64,000 nucleotides of DNA. Origin: Rhodanobacter panaciterrae (GTDB lineage Bacteria > Pseudomonadota > Gammaproteobacteria > Xanthomonadales > Rhodanobacteraceae). The position numbers were made by a program, and so were the translations under genes. Each line of letters opens with the position of its first letter. The first letter of the stretch is position 1. The stretch covers positions 620,001 through 684,000 of the forward strand of contig NZ_BMXT01000001.1 in assembly GCF_014651895.1 (NCBI RefSeq), in the 5' to 3' direction. The notes beneath the pieces were generated by a model. The model worked only from the letters and a program-made list of their open reading frames with translations. It searched no databases and was not told the DNA's origin. Below, piece by piece: positions 16,947 through 25,765 of this stretch.

Positions 16947-17347
16947 GCGACAAGCCCGAGGTGTTGCCCCTGATTGGTCGCCGGTTCATCGGTGCGAATT
17001 TCACCGCTGACGAGCAAGAGCTTTCGTGCCGCTGCGCGGCCCGAGTTACTTTCTCTTGCGTGGCCAAGAGAAAGGTAACCAAAGAGAAGGCCACCCCGCT
17101 TGGCGCTTGCCGGGCATCCATGCCCGGCAAGTCCGTGAGCTGTGGCCGGGCTTTTCGACAGCACATCCCTGTGCTGGCGAAAAGGAATCGGCCTCCTGCC
17201 GATTCCCGCTACGCGGCCTGTCGTCCCCAGCTCACCGCCGCACAGGGGCCCCGGGTAGAGCGGCGGGCCATCCTGGCCCGCACTCGGTGCGCCCGCTGCG
17301 CGGGCAAACGTATCCAACGCGAGTGACTACGCCGTCTCCAAATCGAA
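16947..17347. repeat. Structured intergenic repeat region
   Basis: About 400 bases without a convincing gene. Its best feature is the inverted repeat GTTACTTTCTCTTG / CAAGAGAAAGGTAAC at 17045-17079, followed by several shorter hairpins (for example GCCGGGCATCCATGCCCGGC at about 17107-17127). Elements of this kind are widespread in Xanthomonadales intergenic DNA (recollection, not searched). Open frames across it are judged spurious. Confidence 0.55.
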
Positions 17348-17983
17348 TCAGAAGCAGTTGGGAGACAATGAGCAATCCCATTTGCCATCCGTGCGTAGGA
17401 ATCGGCATGTCAGATCTCGCAGGCCACCCCACAATGGGAGCGAAGCGATTTCTTCTGCTGTGGCCGGGCGGAGGCCCTGAAATTCATGGAAAGCGTGATC
17501 GTCATCGGTAGGACCACCACCAAAGGTAAAGAGCTGATCGCACAGTGCGGGCACTCCGACTTGCTCGGCAACGAAGCATCCATCCGCGTCACAACACTCG
17601 CGGATTAGATCTTCTTCAACGTCTCGGCTTGCGCCGTAAAGAAGCAACATACCACCGGCCTTGTAATTCGAGGCGTCACGGTACTGATAAATGAAGACTT
17701 GGCGCTCGCCATCGTCTTCGTCCTCATGCCGAAAATAGATGGCATCAGGAGTGTCCGAAGTCCACTCGCGTCGGGTCATGATGTAGCCCAGCTTGTTTAC
17801 GATGTGAAACCCCGGCATGGCGTACCAGTTTTCATCTTCGTAAGCACCGGTATCTACGATGGTCCACACGCGTTCGAGCGGCTCATCTTTGACGTCGTCG
17901 AAATCGAACATGCCACCATCGGACGTTTGGATAACGCCCCAGTCATCCCAGAATTCGTCTTCGGAAATGTATTCGTCGCTCAC
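17348..17983 (-). CDS. Acidic protein of unknown function, coupled to the HNH nuclease gene
   Basis: Predicted 211 residues, very rich in Asp/Glu, especially in the first 100 residues (SDEYISEDEFWDDWGV). No domain is recognised. Cysteines are in RECCDADGCF and near the C-terminus. It starts with GTG at 17983, whose GAGG ribosome site overlaps the stop of the HNH gene, so the two are translationally coupled. GC content is lower than in neighbours, which suggests a horizontally acquired pair. An immunity or nuclease-control role is inferred only from acidity and coupling. Confidence 0.7.
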   Translation of the reverse strand: MSDEYISEDEFWDDWGVIQTSDGGMFDFDDVKDEPLERVWTIVDTGAYEDENWYAMPGFHIVNKLGYIMTRREWTSDTPDAIYFRHEDEDDGERQVFIYQYRDASNYKAGGMLLLYGASRDVEEDLIRECCDADGCFVAEQVGVPALCDQLFTFGGGPTDDDHAFHEFQGLRPATAEEIASLPLWGGLRDLTCRFLRTDGKWDCSLSPNCF

Positions 17984-17992
17984 TGGCTGACC

Positions 17993-18820
17993 TCAGTCGA
18001 TAGGGTATGAGTCAAGCATGGTGCGTCGATGTTTTGCTATGAATGACGGATCGGGCGCGAAGCGCTCGGGCATTTCGATTTGCTTGCCCTCGCTTGGCCA
18101 GAACACCTCACGTAGGAAGGTGTCTTTGCTGGATTTTATGCGCGACGAGAGCACGACCTGCCAGTCGTCACTGAGTGTGAAAAGGTGGTTGTCAAAAGCT
18201 TTGTCGTGTATCGCGGACAGGCACAAGCCGTTGCTTGGGTTTAGGCGGTTCGCTTTGTCGGCGCTCCACGGCACGATATGGCTCGCAATGAGTAGGCGCT
18301 TGTCGGATACACCGGAGATGCAGCAGCGGTCGCGATAGCTGCTGAGGACGGCACGACGGAAGAAGTTCTGTTTGACGCGCTGCTGGATGATCGCTTGGCG
18401 TGTTTCGCCAGTGAAGTCGGTGAGTGGAAACTCGTCAGCGCGTGCGGATGGCACCTGTGCCGATAAGCCATGCTCTTGTAATAGGTGCTGGCGTAGCTGC
18501 TCACATTCGACCGTAAGGCGCTCCCAGTCGGCGTGGAATTCGTTCCAAGTTTCTCGGTCTAGCGCCGATGCGCCGCTCAAACCTTTGCGACCGGTTCCGG
18601 TGATCGAAGGATCGAGACTGGCAAAGTTGACCAATTTCATCGCTAGAGCGCTGGGCGTACGACCGATGAGCTTCGCCAGTTCGATAATCTGCGGGTTCCT
18701 GCTGTGCAGCTTGCCGAAAGGCGTTTGGCAGTAGAAATAGAATGCTAGCTTGAGCTGTTCGGCGGTCCAGTTTCCTTTGCTGACAAACGCATTTGGCGGA
18801 ACGTTAATCGAATCGATCAC
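17993..18820 (-). CDS. HNH endonuclease-domain protein
   Basis: Predicted 275 residues. An N-terminal helical region (about 1-100, with SRNPQIIELAKLIGRTPSAL) may bind DNA. The C-terminal HNH nuclease holds CCISGVS (about residue 166), SHIVPW (His about 181), NGLCLSAIHDKAFDNH (Asn, His about 205) and a final helix. The start GTG at 18820 is chosen for the AAGGAA ribosome site; a TTG at 18865 is less likely. HNH proteins of this type are often annotated as putative restriction endonucleases. GC is lower than nearby core genes. It is the first gene of a two-gene unit. Confidence 0.8.
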   Translation of the reverse strand: MIDSINVPPNAFVSKGNWTAEQLKLAFYFYCQTPFGKLHSRNPQIIELAKLIGRTPSALAMKLVNFASLDPSITGTGRKGLSGASALDRETWNEFHADWERLTVECEQLRQHLLQEHGLSAQVPSARADEFPLTDFTGETRQAIIQQRVKQNFFRRAVLSSYRDRCCISGVSDKRLLIASHIVPWSADKANRLNPSNGLCLSAIHDKAFDNHLFTLSDDWQVVLSSRIKSSKDTFLREVFWPSEGKQIEMPERFAPDPSFIAKHRRTMLDSYPID

Positions 18821-19051
18821 GATGGTTTCCTTGAGAAGTAACTTGGCAACTACGGACTCTGCCAATAACGAACCGACCAGCGGAAACAGTGGTAGTCGTC
18901 CGTCTCATTTGGCGCGACTGCACTGCGATGGTTGCTAAGCAGATGCGCAGTTAGCCGCATAGCATCAGGGAGGACGTAAAATTTCAGGACGGGGCTTAGC
19001 AAGTTTGGGCTCATAGACATTTCATTCTAGACATGATGGTGCGAGACGACG

Positions 19052-20014
19052 TCAGCGCAACGGCATCTCCTTCGTCGTCTTCTCCAGAATTTTCATCGAC
19101 TCCGCATTCCGTTTCTTCCAGTCGCGCAGCTGTGCGTCGTCCTGCGAATCGTTCATATAAATCGTCGATTGTTGGCGCGGCGGTGATGTTACGGCGGGGT
19201 GGTACGTGAGCGCTGGCATCGGTTGGGCTGTGGGTTGCATGGCAGCAGGTGGCGGGATGACGGGTGGTGGCGTGGTCGTGGTGACCGAAAATGCGCCGAT
19301 CACCAGCAAACTCGCGACCATGCTTCCACTCAGCGCAAGCGGCGAGTCCAGCGGTCCTGCAGCCCGTGCCTTGGAGGCTTGCAGCGAACGCACCGTAGAG
19401 ATCAGTTCGCCGCCATGGATGAGCTCGATTGGTTTGCCTTGAGCGAAACGCTGTGCGTCCGTGGTGTAGTCGCCGAGGGCGACGATCTTCACGGAGGCGG
19501 CTTTGTGGTGCACCAGCAGGCCGTACATTTCGCGCACGACTTTGACGCCGACCTGCCAGTTCTGCCACTGCTTGCACTGCACCAGTGTGGTCTGGCCGTT
19601 CTTGCGCAGGATCAGGTCGATGCCGCCATCGGCACCACCGAGGCCGGTTTCTTCGACGGCGTAGCCTTGGCGGCGAAACGCTTCGCCGGTCAGCATCTCG
19701 AATTCGCTCCAGCGCATGGCGCGCAGGCTTTCGATGCCGGTCTGCGAATCGAGGAGCCGGCGGCGCTTGCACCGGTTGAAGAATGAGGCGAGCGCGCCGA
19801 TCCAGCAGCCCACGAGCAACATCCATGCGAGCGGCGCCAGCATGCCGTCGCGGGCATCCTTGGCGATGCCTGCGGAAAGTGGATCGGTGTGGCTGCCGAC
19901 ATACAAGCCGACGCCGTAGCGGATGGCGAGATAACCGATCAGACCGAGTAGGACACCTGCCTGCCATGGCATCGAGGCTATCTGCTCGATGCCGCTTTGT
20001 TTGCGTTTCGCCAT
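19052..20014 (-). CDS. Membrane-anchored Mrr-like restriction endonuclease
   Basis: Predicted 320 residues. Two N-terminal membrane helices (about 20-36 and 58-78), then a PD-(D/E)xK nuclease domain of Mrr type: GGADGGIDLIL (Asp about 133) and VQCKQW (Q-x-K, about 146-148). A third hydrophobic segment (about 225-245), a Pro-rich region and a charged C-terminus follow. Mrr domains cut modified DNA. Anchoring one in the membrane is unusual, and the role (defence or stress-linked) is inferred. ATG at 20014 is the best start. The hairpin array lies directly upstream. Confidence 0.78.
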   Translation of the reverse strand: MAKRKQSGIEQIASMPWQAGVLLGLIGYLAIRYGVGLYVGSHTDPLSAGIAKDARDGMLAPLAWMLLVGCWIGALASFFNRCKRRRLLDSQTGIESLRAMRWSEFEMLTGEAFRRQGYAVEETGLGGADGGIDLILRKNGQTTLVQCKQWQNWQVGVKVVREMYGLLVHHKAASVKIVALGDYTTDAQRFAQGKPIELIHGGELISTVRSLQASKARAAGPLDSPLALSGSMVASLLVIGAFSVTTTTPPPVIPPPAAMQPTAQPMPALTYHPAVTSPPRQQSTIYMNDSQDDAQLRDWKKRNAESMKILEKTTKEMPLR

Positions 20015-20068
20015 ATCACTCCCCCTGAGTGCTCCTTGGCAGGGCTAACCATACTGCGAATCTTTCAA

Positions 20069-20358
20069 CTCGGTCATACCACCCCGATTCTCGATTCGCC
20101 GGACCTTTCTCCCGGCATCCGGAGAAATTTTCTCGGCAGTCCGAGCAAAAAGCTCCGAGGTTCGAGCTATTTGCTCGAAAGCACGAGATTTTTTGTCGGA
20201 GCGTCGAGCTCATCTGCTCGGCGCGCCGAATTACTTACTCGGTCGGCCGAGCTTTTTTCTCGGGCTGCGGAGCTTTTTCCCGCGTGTGCCGGGCAACAAG
20301 ATCTGCGCACCGTGCTTTTTCTGCGGCGATTGCGGAAATTGCTCCGGATCGTCGGTGG
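20069..20358. repeat. Array of degenerate short hairpins with about 21-bp period
   Basis: Units of the form CTCGG-N4-CCGAG plus a 7-nt A/T-rich linker repeat with starts near 20109, 20132, 20153, 20174, 20195, 20217, 20238, 20259, 20280, 20303, 20321 and 20342 (weaker units at 20069 and 20090). Spacing is mostly 21 nt. Stems vary, and some keep pairing through paired changes (e.g. CTCGG/CCGAG against CTCG/CGAG). Because 21 is seven codons, all frames show seven-residue periodic peptides. It lies between the Mrr-like gene and the lysR gene. Confidence 0.8.
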
Positions 20359-21255
20359 TCAGGCTTCGCGAATGAAATCTACAAACGCCCGCAGCGGCGA
20401 CGGCAGATGGCGGCGTCCGGAGTAGTACAGGAACGGGCCGCTGAAGCTTTGCCACCAGGGTTCGAGGACGGGTATCAAGGCGCCGCTTTCGAAATGCGGG
20501 CGTAGCCAATCCTCGAACAAGAGGATGATGCCGAGCCCGTCGATGGCGGCTTGCACGGCCAGGTCGAAGGCGGCGCCCTGGCGAACCTGCAAGGGTCCCT
20601 GCGGGTCGATGCGCACGATTTCGCCGTCGCGCTCGAACTCCCAGACGGGTATCGCGCCGCCGGAGAACTGGCCGCGCATGCAGGCATGCTGCAGCAGGTC
20701 GCGTGGATGCTCGGGGCGTCCGTGGGCTTCGAGATAGGCGGGCGCGGCGGCGGTCACCAGTCGTTGCGTGCGCGGGCCGATCGGTACGGCAATCATGTCT
20801 TGCGCAAGGCGCTCGTCGTAGCGGATGCCGGCGTCGCAACCGGCGGCCAGCAGGTCGACGAAACTGTCTTCGACGATCACTTCCAGCCGGATCTCGGGGT
20901 AGCGTTTGAGGAACGGCGTGATGATCGGTGGCAGCACGGTGCGCGCGACGTTGGCCGGCACGTTGAGTCGCAGCGTGCCGGCGGGGCTGTCGCGGAAATG
21001 ATTGACCACGTCGAGCGAGGCCTGCACTTCGGCCAGTGCCGGCGTCAGTCGTTCGGCCAGACGCTCGCCTGCTTCGGTGGCCGACACGCTGCGCGTGGTG
21101 CGATGAAGCAGGCGCACGCCCAGTTGCGTCTCCAGGCGTTTCACCGCCTCGCTCAATTGCGAGGCCGAGCCATTGCCGGTTCGCGCAGCCTCGCGGAATC
21201 CGCCCGCCTGCATCACCGCCAGAAAGGCGAGGAGGTCCCGCATGTCTGTTGCCAT
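20359..21255 (-). CDS. LysR family transcriptional regulator
   Basis: Predicted 298-residue regulator. Its N-terminal winged helix (MRDLLAFLAVMQAGGFREAA ... LETQLGVRLLHRTTRSVSAT, about residues 5-65) and effector-binding domain match LysR. It is divergently transcribed from the aldo-keto reductase gene over a 108-bp gap, the usual LysR target arrangement. It is therefore the likely regulator of that gene (inference). Its 3' end runs to the edge of the hairpin array. Confidence 0.88.
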   Translation of the reverse strand: MATDMRDLLAFLAVMQAGGFREAARTGNGSASQLSEAVKRLETQLGVRLLHRTTRSVSATEAGERLAERLTPALAEVQASLDVVNHFRDSPAGTLRLNVPANVARTVLPPIITPFLKRYPEIRLEVIVEDSFVDLLAAGCDAGIRYDERLAQDMIAVPIGPRTQRLVTAAAPAYLEAHGRPEHPRDLLQHACMRGQFSGGAIPVWEFERDGEIVRIDPQGPLQVRQGAAFDLAVQAAIDGLGIILLFEDWLRPHFESGALIPVLEPWWQSFSGPFLYYSGRRHLPSPLRAFVDFIREA

Positions 21256-21362
21256 TGTTCGGCACTCCGTACAGCCCGTGCGGATTGTGGCGGATTATCG
21301 TGCAGGAAGGACGCGCCTATAGTCGGTTCCTCCCCATGATCGATAGCCCCCAGGAGCAAGAC

Positions 21363-22232
21363 ATGAGCCACCTCAAGCAAGCCGGCACGTTCCCGCTCGG
21401 CGACCGCACCGTCAACCGCATGGGCTACGGCGCCATGCAGCTCGCCGGCCCCGGCGTTTTCGGGCCACCCAGGGACCATGCTGCCGCGTTGGCGGTGTTG
21501 CGCGCGGCGCTGGAAGCCGGCGTCAATCACATCGACACCAGCGACTTCTACGGTCCGCATGTCACCAACAAGATCATCCGCGAGGCGCTGCACCCGTATG
21601 CGGACGATCTGGTAATCGTCACCAAGGTTGGTGCGCTGCGTGGTGACGATGCCTCGTGGAATCCGGCACAGAGTCCGGCGCAACTGGAGCAGGCCGTGCA
21701 CGACAACCTGCGCAATCTCGGACTCGACGTGCTGGATGCGGTCAACCTGCGCATCATGGGCAACGTGCACGCGCCGTCCGAAGGATCGATCGAGCCGCAG
21801 TTCAGCACACTGGCCAGGTTGCAACAGCAGGGTTTGATCCGCCACTTGGGTCTGAGCAACGTCACTGCCACGCAAGTGGCCGAAGCCCAGCGCATTGCCC
21901 CCGTGGTCTGCGTGCAGAACCAGTTCAATCTGGCTCATCGCGAAGACGATGCCTTCGTCAATGCACTCGTCACGCAAGGCATCGCCTACGTGCCGTTCTT
22001 CCCGCTCGGCGGCTTCAGTCCGCTGCAATCGCAGACGCTCTCCGACGTGGCTGCGCGTCTCGGCGTCACGCCGATGCAGGTCGCGCTGGCGTGGCTGCTC
22101 GCCCGTGCACCCAATATCCTGCTGATTCCCGGTACGTCGTCACTGGGTCATCTGCGCGAGAACCTGGCAGCGGCGGAGTTGACGCTTGGCGAGGACGTGA
22201 TGGCCGAGCTGGACGGCATCGGCAGGGGCTGA
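21363..22232 (+). CDS. Aldo/keto reductase
   Basis: Predicted 289-residue NADPH-dependent oxidoreductase. It has the N-terminal GYGAMQLAG, the AKR motif GVNHIDTSDFYG (Asp, Tyr), the catalytic Lys region (VIVTKVGAL), and the NADP-binding C-terminus LLIPGTSSLGHLREN. AKRs reduce aldehydes and ketones. AGGAG lies 6 nt before the ATG at 21363. It is divergent from the LysR gene and probably under its control. Confidence 0.88.
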   Translation: MSHLKQAGTFPLGDRTVNRMGYGAMQLAGPGVFGPPRDHAAALAVLRAALEAGVNHIDTSDFYGPHVTNKIIREALHPYADDLVIVTKVGALRGDDASWNPAQSPAQLEQAVHDNLRNLGLDVLDAVNLRIMGNVHAPSEGSIEPQFSTLARLQQQGLIRHLGLSNVTATQVAEAQRIAPVVCVQNQFNLAHREDDAFVNALVTQGIAYVPFFPLGGFSPLQSQTLSDVAARLGVTPMQVALAWLLARAPNILLIPGTSSLGHLRENLAAAELTLGEDVMAELDGIGRG

Positions 22233-22384
22233 TGGCTTGGGGTGCCATCGAACGGAGGGCAGACCAGCTGGAGCCTGCGGAGCTGCAAGGACTGGGGTAG
22301 CGGTCAGCCATACCGCCCGCTCCACCTTGCTACCACTCCTGATCTCCACTAGCTTGCGCCGACTGGCATCGCGGGATCACGCGC

Positions 22385-23785
22385 TTGAGAGTTTCCATCG
22401 GCAAACGCCTGTTCTTCGCGGTGCTGCTGTCGATCATGGCGGTGGCGGGCATTGGCGTGGAGCTGGTGCGCTGGAAGTTGTCCGACCATGCTTCGCAGGC
22501 GGCCGTTAGCAGCGACATGGATCGCCTCGGCGGCTTGGTCGACGCGTTGTCCACCCAGTATCGGCAACATCACGACTGGTCGTTTCTGCCTGCATCATCG
22601 GATCAACGGAAGCGCTGGTTGCGCGATGAGCTGGCGCGCGTGCAGCTCGCTCAGAAACCCGGCGCCCCGCCGTTGTCGTCGAACCTGGCTTATCGCATCG
22701 GGTTGCTGGATGACAACGGGCATTACCTGGCCGGTGCGATCGCGAACCGGATCATGGTGGTGGTGGCGTCGATAGATCGGGTCCAGCGCCCCATCGTCGT
22801 CGACGGCAAGGTCGTCGGTTATCTCGTCGTCGCCAAGTCGCAGAATTCCGACGACGAGCTGGCGATCGCCTTTCTGATCGAGCAGCAGAGAAACCTGGCG
22901 ATCCTCGCGGCGATCGGCGTGTTGCTGAGTGTGCTGGCAGCCGGTTTGCTGGCAGCGCATTTCCGCAAGCCGGTGAAGCAACTGGTCGACGGTGCGCGCC
23001 GGCTGGGGCAGGGGCAGTTCGCTACGCGGCTGTCGATACGCCGCAGCGACGAACTGGGCGAGCTGGCTGACACCTTCAATCAGGTCGCGGCGCGGCTCGA
23101 CGATACGGAGCGCTGGCGCCAGCAGTGGGTGGCCGACACCTCGCACGAATTGCGCACACCACTGTCCGTGCTGCGTGCGCAGATGGAGGCGCTGCAGGAC
23201 GGTATCCGCACGGCCACGCCCGATACCATCGCGCTGATGCTGCGGCAGGTGCAGTCGCTGACCAAGCTGGTCGACGAACTGTACGAGCTGGCGCGCGCGG
23301 ACCTGGGTCAACGGCAGTACGACAAGGCGTCCACCGATGCATGGCTGCTGGTGCAGGACGTGTTCGCGGGCTTCGCCGAGAAGTTTCGCGTCGCGGGGTT
23401 GGTCGCTTCGATCGGTACGCTGCCATCGCGCACGGTGGTTCTGGGCGATGCCGAGCGGCTGCGCCAGGTCGTCGGCAACTTGCTGGAGAACAGCGTGCGC
23501 TACACCGATGCCGGCGGTCGCATCATGGTCAGCGGCGTGGTGGTCGGCCATGAGTTGCACATCGCGATTGACGACTCGACGCCAGCGGTTCCGGTGGACC
23601 TGCTCGATCGCCTGGGCGAACGCTTCTTCCGCGTCGAATCCTCGCGCAACCGGCAACTCGGCGGCACGGGCCTGGGGCTGGCACTGAGCCGGCACATTAT
23701 CGAGGCGCACGACGGCCGGCTCGTGTTCGCCGAGTCGCCGCTGGGCGGCCTGCGCGCCATCCTCGTGTTGCCGCTGGAAAGCTGA
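22385..23785 (+). CDS. baeS: Sensor histidine kinase BaeS
   Basis: Predicted 466-residue membrane kinase. TM1 at about 8-25, a periplasmic domain to about 165, TM2 at about 170-190, HAMP, then the phospho-acceptor SHELRTPLSVL (about residue 255), and N/G boxes (LLENSVRYTD, GGTGLGLALS). The length and the cognate regulator match BaeS, a sensor of envelope stress and toxic compounds. It starts with a TTG at 22385, with no better start in range. It is followed at once by baeR. Confidence 0.85.
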   Translation: MRVSIGKRLFFAVLLSIMAVAGIGVELVRWKLSDHASQAAVSSDMDRLGGLVDALSTQYRQHHDWSFLPASSDQRKRWLRDELARVQLAQKPGAPPLSSNLAYRIGLLDDNGHYLAGAIANRIMVVVASIDRVQRPIVVDGKVVGYLVVAKSQNSDDELAIAFLIEQQRNLAILAAIGVLLSVLAAGLLAAHFRKPVKQLVDGARRLGQGQFATRLSIRRSDELGELADTFNQVAARLDDTERWRQQWVADTSHELRTPLSVLRAQMEALQDGIRTATPDTIALMLRQVQSLTKLVDELYELARADLGQRQYDKASTDAWLLVQDVFAGFAEKFRVAGLVASIGTLPSRTVVLGDAERLRQVVGNLLENSVRYTDAGGRIMVSGVVVGHELHIAIDDSTPAVPVDLLDRLGERFFRVESSRNRQLGGTGLGLALSRHIIEAHDGRLVFAESPLGGLRAILVLPLES

Positions 23786-23786
23786 G

Positions 23787-24452
23787 ATGAGCGCAAGCAT
23801 CCTCATCGTCGAAGACGAAGCCGACCTGTCTTCGGTGATGGCCGACTACGTGACCGCCGCGGGCTACACGGCACGGGTGATCGCCGATGGTCGCGCAGCA
23901 CTCGCCAGCGTGCAGTGCGCCGCACCTGATCTGATCGTGCTGGACATCATGCTGCCGAGCCTCGATGGCCTGGCGCTGTGCAAGGCAGTGCGGGAATTTT
24001 CCGAGGTGCCGATCATCATGGTCACCGCGCGCGTGCAGGAAATCGACCGGCTGTTGGGTCTGGAAAACGGTGCCGACGACTATCTGTGCAAGCCGTTCAG
24101 CCCGCGTGAACTGGTCGCGCGCATCAAGGCCATCCTGCGTCGTGCGCGCAAGCCTGACGACAACGCACGGCAGGTCGAGATCGACGAGGCCGCGCGCAGC
24201 GTGCGCATCTACGCGCAACTTCTGGACCTCACGCCGACGGAATACAGCCTGCTCGCTGCGATGGCGAAGCGTCCGGGCACGATCTTTTCGCGGGCGCAAC
24301 TGCTGGATCTGGCCAGCCGCGACAACCTGAATGTCGCCGACCGCGCGATCGACAGCCACATCAAGAATCTGCGCCGTAAACTCACCGCAGTGCTGCCTGA
24401 TGCCGAGGTCATCCATTCCGTCTACGGGCTTGGCTACCGGTTCGAGCTGTAA
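23787..24452 (+). CDS. baeR: Response regulator BaeR
   Basis: Predicted 221-residue OmpR-type regulator. The receiver domain has phospho-acceptor Asp in VLDIMLPS (about residue 52), T/K sites, and ENGADDYLCKPFSPREL; the winged-helix DNA-binding half follows (NVADRAIDSHIKNLRRKL). The sequence VQEIDRLLGLENGADDYLCKPFS closely tracks BaeR. The start codon lies 1 nt after the baeS stop, so they are one operon. Output genes in other bacteria are efflux pumps; here only an S41 peptidase follows (separate, 82 nt). Confidence 0.87.
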   Translation: MSASILIVEDEADLSSVMADYVTAAGYTARVIADGRAALASVQCAAPDLIVLDIMLPSLDGLALCKAVREFSEVPIIMVTARVQEIDRLLGLENGADDYLCKPFSPRELVARIKAILRRARKPDDNARQVEIDEAARSVRIYAQLLDLTPTEYSLLAAMAKRPGTIFSRAQLLDLASRDNLNVADRAIDSHIKNLRRKLTAVLPDAEVIHSVYGLGYRFEL

Positions 24453-24534
24453 GGCATCCCCACAATGTCTCCACATTTCCTTGTGACGCTGGGTTCATCG
24501 GCTACCGATGAAAACCCCAACGAGGAGTGTGCAG

Positions 24535-25635
24535 ATGGATACCAAACGAAAGACCAGGACGGCACGCATCGCCATGCTGGCCGGTGCTGGTGTGCTGGGT
24601 GCGGCAGGATTTGCGCTGTTCGGCATGCCCAGCCATGCCCAGTCCGGGCCGCCTCAGAAAGACATGGCCGTGGACAAGGCCACCCGCAGCGAAGTGATCG
24701 ACGGCATCGTTACCAATCTCGACCGTGCCTATGTTTTTCCGGACAAGGCTGCGGTGATGGGAAAGAATCTGCGCGCTCAATTGCAGCATGGTGATTTCGA
24801 TTCCGTGATCAGCGCCGAGAAATTCGCCGATACGCTTACCAAGGCGCTGCAGCGCGACAACCACGACCAGCACCTGGTGGTGCGCTATTTCGAAGACGCG
24901 ATCCCGCTGAAGTCGGAGCAGGGCGACTCGCCCGTCGACAAGGCAGCGGAGCTGGCCGAGGAACGCCGCTTCAATTTCGGCTTCAGCGGTGTCGACCGGC
25001 TCAAGGGTGATATCGGCTACATCGACCTGCATCAGTTCAGCCGTCCCGAAGGTGCCGCGCCACGGATCGCTGCGGCAATGGCACTGCTCGCCGATACCAA
25101 GGCATTGGTCATTGACCTGCGCCACTGTGACGGCGGCGATCCGGAATCGGTGATGCTGTTTGCCAGTTACCTGTACGACAAGCCCACCCACCTCAACGAC
25201 GTCTACTGGCGTGATGAGAACCGCACCGAACAACGCTGGACGCAGGCCAGCGTCCAAGGTACGAGATACGGCGAGGCACGCAAGCTCTACCTGCTGACCA
25301 GCGGCGACACATTTTCCGGCTGCGAGGACTTCGCCTATGCGCTGAAGAACAACCAGCGTGCCACCGTCGTCGGCGAGACCACCGGCGGTGGCGCCCATGC
25401 AGGCAGCCCGCATCGGCTGGATGCGCACTTCATGATGTTTGTGCCATCGGGTCGGCCGATTAACCCGATCACCCATACCGATTGGGAAGGCGTGGGCGTA
25501 GTTCCGGACGTAAAGACCTCGGCAAAGAACGCGCTCGATGTCGCACAGCTCGCCATCCTCAAGCAGCTGGTTGCTGCCGAGACGGATCCGGTTTGGCAGC
25601 AGAAGTTGAAGGACCGCATCCGCGAGCTGGAGTGA
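24535..25635 (+). CDS. Exported S41 family peptidase
   Basis: Predicted 366-residue secreted protein. A signal region (MDTKRKTRTARIAMLAGAGVL ... HA) precedes the IRBP/tail-specific protease-like domain. The nucleophile is probably the Ser in GDTFSGCEDFAYAL (about residue 263), followed by VVGETTGGGAH. S41 peptidases cleave near C-termini, but this subgroup lacks the PDZ domain and its substrate is unknown. GAGGAG lies 7 nt before the ATG at 24535. It follows baeSR, and might be a target of that system (inference). Confidence 0.78.
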   Translation: MDTKRKTRTARIAMLAGAGVLGAAGFALFGMPSHAQSGPPQKDMAVDKATRSEVIDGIVTNLDRAYVFPDKAAVMGKNLRAQLQHGDFDSVISAEKFADTLTKALQRDNHDQHLVVRYFEDAIPLKSEQGDSPVDKAAELAEERRFNFGFSGVDRLKGDIGYIDLHQFSRPEGAAPRIAAAMALLADTKALVIDLRHCDGGDPESVMLFASYLYDKPTHLNDVYWRDENRTEQRWTQASVQGTRYGEARKLYLLTSGDTFSGCEDFAYALKNNQRATVVGETTGGGAHAGSPHRLDAHFMMFVPSGRPINPITHTDWEGVGVVPDVKTSAKNALDVAQLAILKQLVAAETDPVWQQKLKDRIRELE

Positions 25636-25670
25636 CGTCGGATATCAGGGTGTTGGCGTGCAGTACTGAA

Positions 25671-25712
25671 AACAAGAAGGCCGCCTGCGATGGCGGCCTT
25701 CTCTTGTTTCCA
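25671..25712 (+). terminator. Intrinsic terminator of the S41 peptidase gene
   Basis: A long stem (AACAAGAAGGCCGCC with GGCGGCCTTCTCTTGTT) with a small loop, ending in a short T-rich stretch. It lies about 35 nt after the stop codon. Confidence 0.85.
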
Positions 25713-25765
25713 ATCATCCGGTTTCCGGAGAGGGGTTCATTTCATCCGGATGCCATGGCTTTCGT

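Noticed and set aside
16961..17511. Coding sequences in the 16.9-17.3 kb repeat region
   Set aside because: Short frames without ribosome sites that cross inverted repeats; no protein signature.
20069..20358. CRISPR array
   Set aside because: Repeats are not identical, spacers are short A/T-rich linkers, and there are no cas genes.
20029..20505. Protein with seven-residue repeats over the hairpin array
   Set aside because: All reading frames, including the opposite strand, show the same seven-residue periodicity because the DNA period is 21 bp. The frame runs into the antisense of lysR and has no ribosome site.
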